A DNA stretch of 5,718 nucleotides from Burkholderiaceae bacterium (GTDB lineage Bacteria; Pseudomonadota; Gammaproteobacteria; Burkholderiales; Burkholderiaceae_C). Below the pieces are notes generated by a model that made no database searches, had not been told where the DNA came from, and was given only the letters and a program-made list of their open reading frames with translations. Below are positions 5,270 through 5,718 of the stretch, piece by piece. The position numbers and the translations under genes are program-made. Every line of letters begins with the position of its first letter. The first letter of the stretch is position 1. The stretch is from the NCBI GenBank assembly GCA_017853735.1, contig JAFMJA010000179.1, positions 1-5,718 of the forward strand. The letters run 5' to 3'.

Positions 5270-5718
5270 TCAGTGGATCGCCTGGTAATACAGGTTTTGC
5301 GGATGATTGGCCTGGGCAAAAAAGAACCAGCGCTCGGCCAGCAGTCCCAGGTACTGCACCGCAAACGCCCATACCAGCCAGGCACTGGCGGATGCTTCCA
5401 TGCCCAGTTGCAGCAGCAGCATGGGCAATGGAAAAGTGCAGGCGATAAAAAACCATTTGACCAGGCGCAGCACAGTCGGGGTCTGGCCATGGAAAAACTC
5501 ACGGGTGTTGAAGGAGCCGCCCAGGAAGCCAGCAGACTTTTGTACGATGCGGGGGTGCTTGATGCCGATGGCTGTCTGCAAGGTGGTCTTGGGGCGCAGG
5601 CGGCGGTTGCGCCAGAGCGAGGCCGAACGACCCAGCCAGGCCAGCATGGTCAGGCCCAGCGCCCAGAGCACGTAAAACCGGGCCAGCGCAGGCGCAACCG
5701 TAGCGGCATAGGCCGCCA
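5270..5718 (-). CDS. soeC: DmsC/SoeC-family membrane anchor of a sulfite dehydrogenase, N-terminus outside window
   Basis: C-terminal 148 residues of a polytopic membrane protein; the gene enters from the right edge and stops at 5270-5272. Three hydrophobic segments are visible (about residues 14-29, 86-104 and 112-134). Between the first and second is a basic loop holding SAGFLGGSFNTREFFHG (61-77); near the end is LAERWFFFAQANHPQNLYYQ (126-145). The AERW-FF-A-LYY ending and the FNTREFFHG loop are typical of the DmsC family and, from memory, of SoeC. SoeABC is a cytoplasm-facing molybdoenzyme (SoeA), iron-sulfur protein (SoeB) and quinone-reactive anchor (SoeC) that oxidises sulfite directly to sulfate. 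The SoeC assignment rather than a generic DMSO or polysulfide reductase anchor rests partly on its place beside sat. A GTG at 5669-5671 is internal, since the frame stays open to the edge. soeB and soeA should lie beyond it. Confidence 0.82.
   Translation of the reverse strand, partial: AAYAATVAPALARFYVLWALGLTMLAWLGRSASLWRNRRLRPKTTLQTAIGIKHPRIVQKSAGFLGGSFNTREFFHGQTPTVLRLVKWFFIACTFPLPMLLLQLGMEASASAWLVWAFAVQYLGLLAERWFFFAQANHPQNLYYQAIH

Overview
The window is a sulfite-oxidation locus from a chemo- or photolithotrophic sulfur-oxidising bacterium. It is moderately GC-rich and most likely beta- or gammaproteobacterial. That placement rests on the oxidative-type AprA, the Sat enzyme, the DmsC/SoeC-type anchor and the LysR regulator; I cannot fix the genus.

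Layout. On the + strand, the 3' part of aprA (adenylylsulfate reductase alpha subunit, 1-1607, 5' end outside the window) is followed by three smaller same-strand genes. These are an unrecognised soluble 135-residue protein (1666-2073), a SlyD-like FKBP protein (2094-2603) and a 52-residue orphan protein (2687-2845). A perfect 8-bp hairpin (2855-2874) follows and may end this unit. After a 189-bp gap comes a LysR-type regulator of the YeiE/CysL/CbbR kind (3035-3943). On the - strand, sat (ATP sulfurylase, 3940-5112) converges on it so tightly that both stop codons lie in one CTAG tetranucleotide. Upstream of sat on the same strand is the 3' half of a DmsC-family membrane anchor (5270-5718, running off the right edge), best read as SoeC of the SoeABC sulfite dehydrogenase.

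How it fits together. AprBA converts sulfite plus AMP to adenosine 5'-phosphosulfate (APS), and Sat converts APS plus pyrophosphate to ATP and sulfate. SoeABC oxidises sulfite directly to sulfate and passes the electrons to the quinone pool. The locus therefore appears to hold both cytoplasmic sulfite-oxidation routes. Between them sits a regulator from a group in which at least one characterised member, YeiE, is reported to sense sulfite. The least explained part is the trio after aprA. It includes a FKBP/SlyD protein that has lost the metal-binding tail and several expected active-site residues, so a dedicated folding or assembly role for Apr is a reasonable but untested hypothesis.

No tRNA, rRNA, CRISPR array, transposase or insertion sequence is visible. 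No stretch longer than 300 bases lacks a gene.
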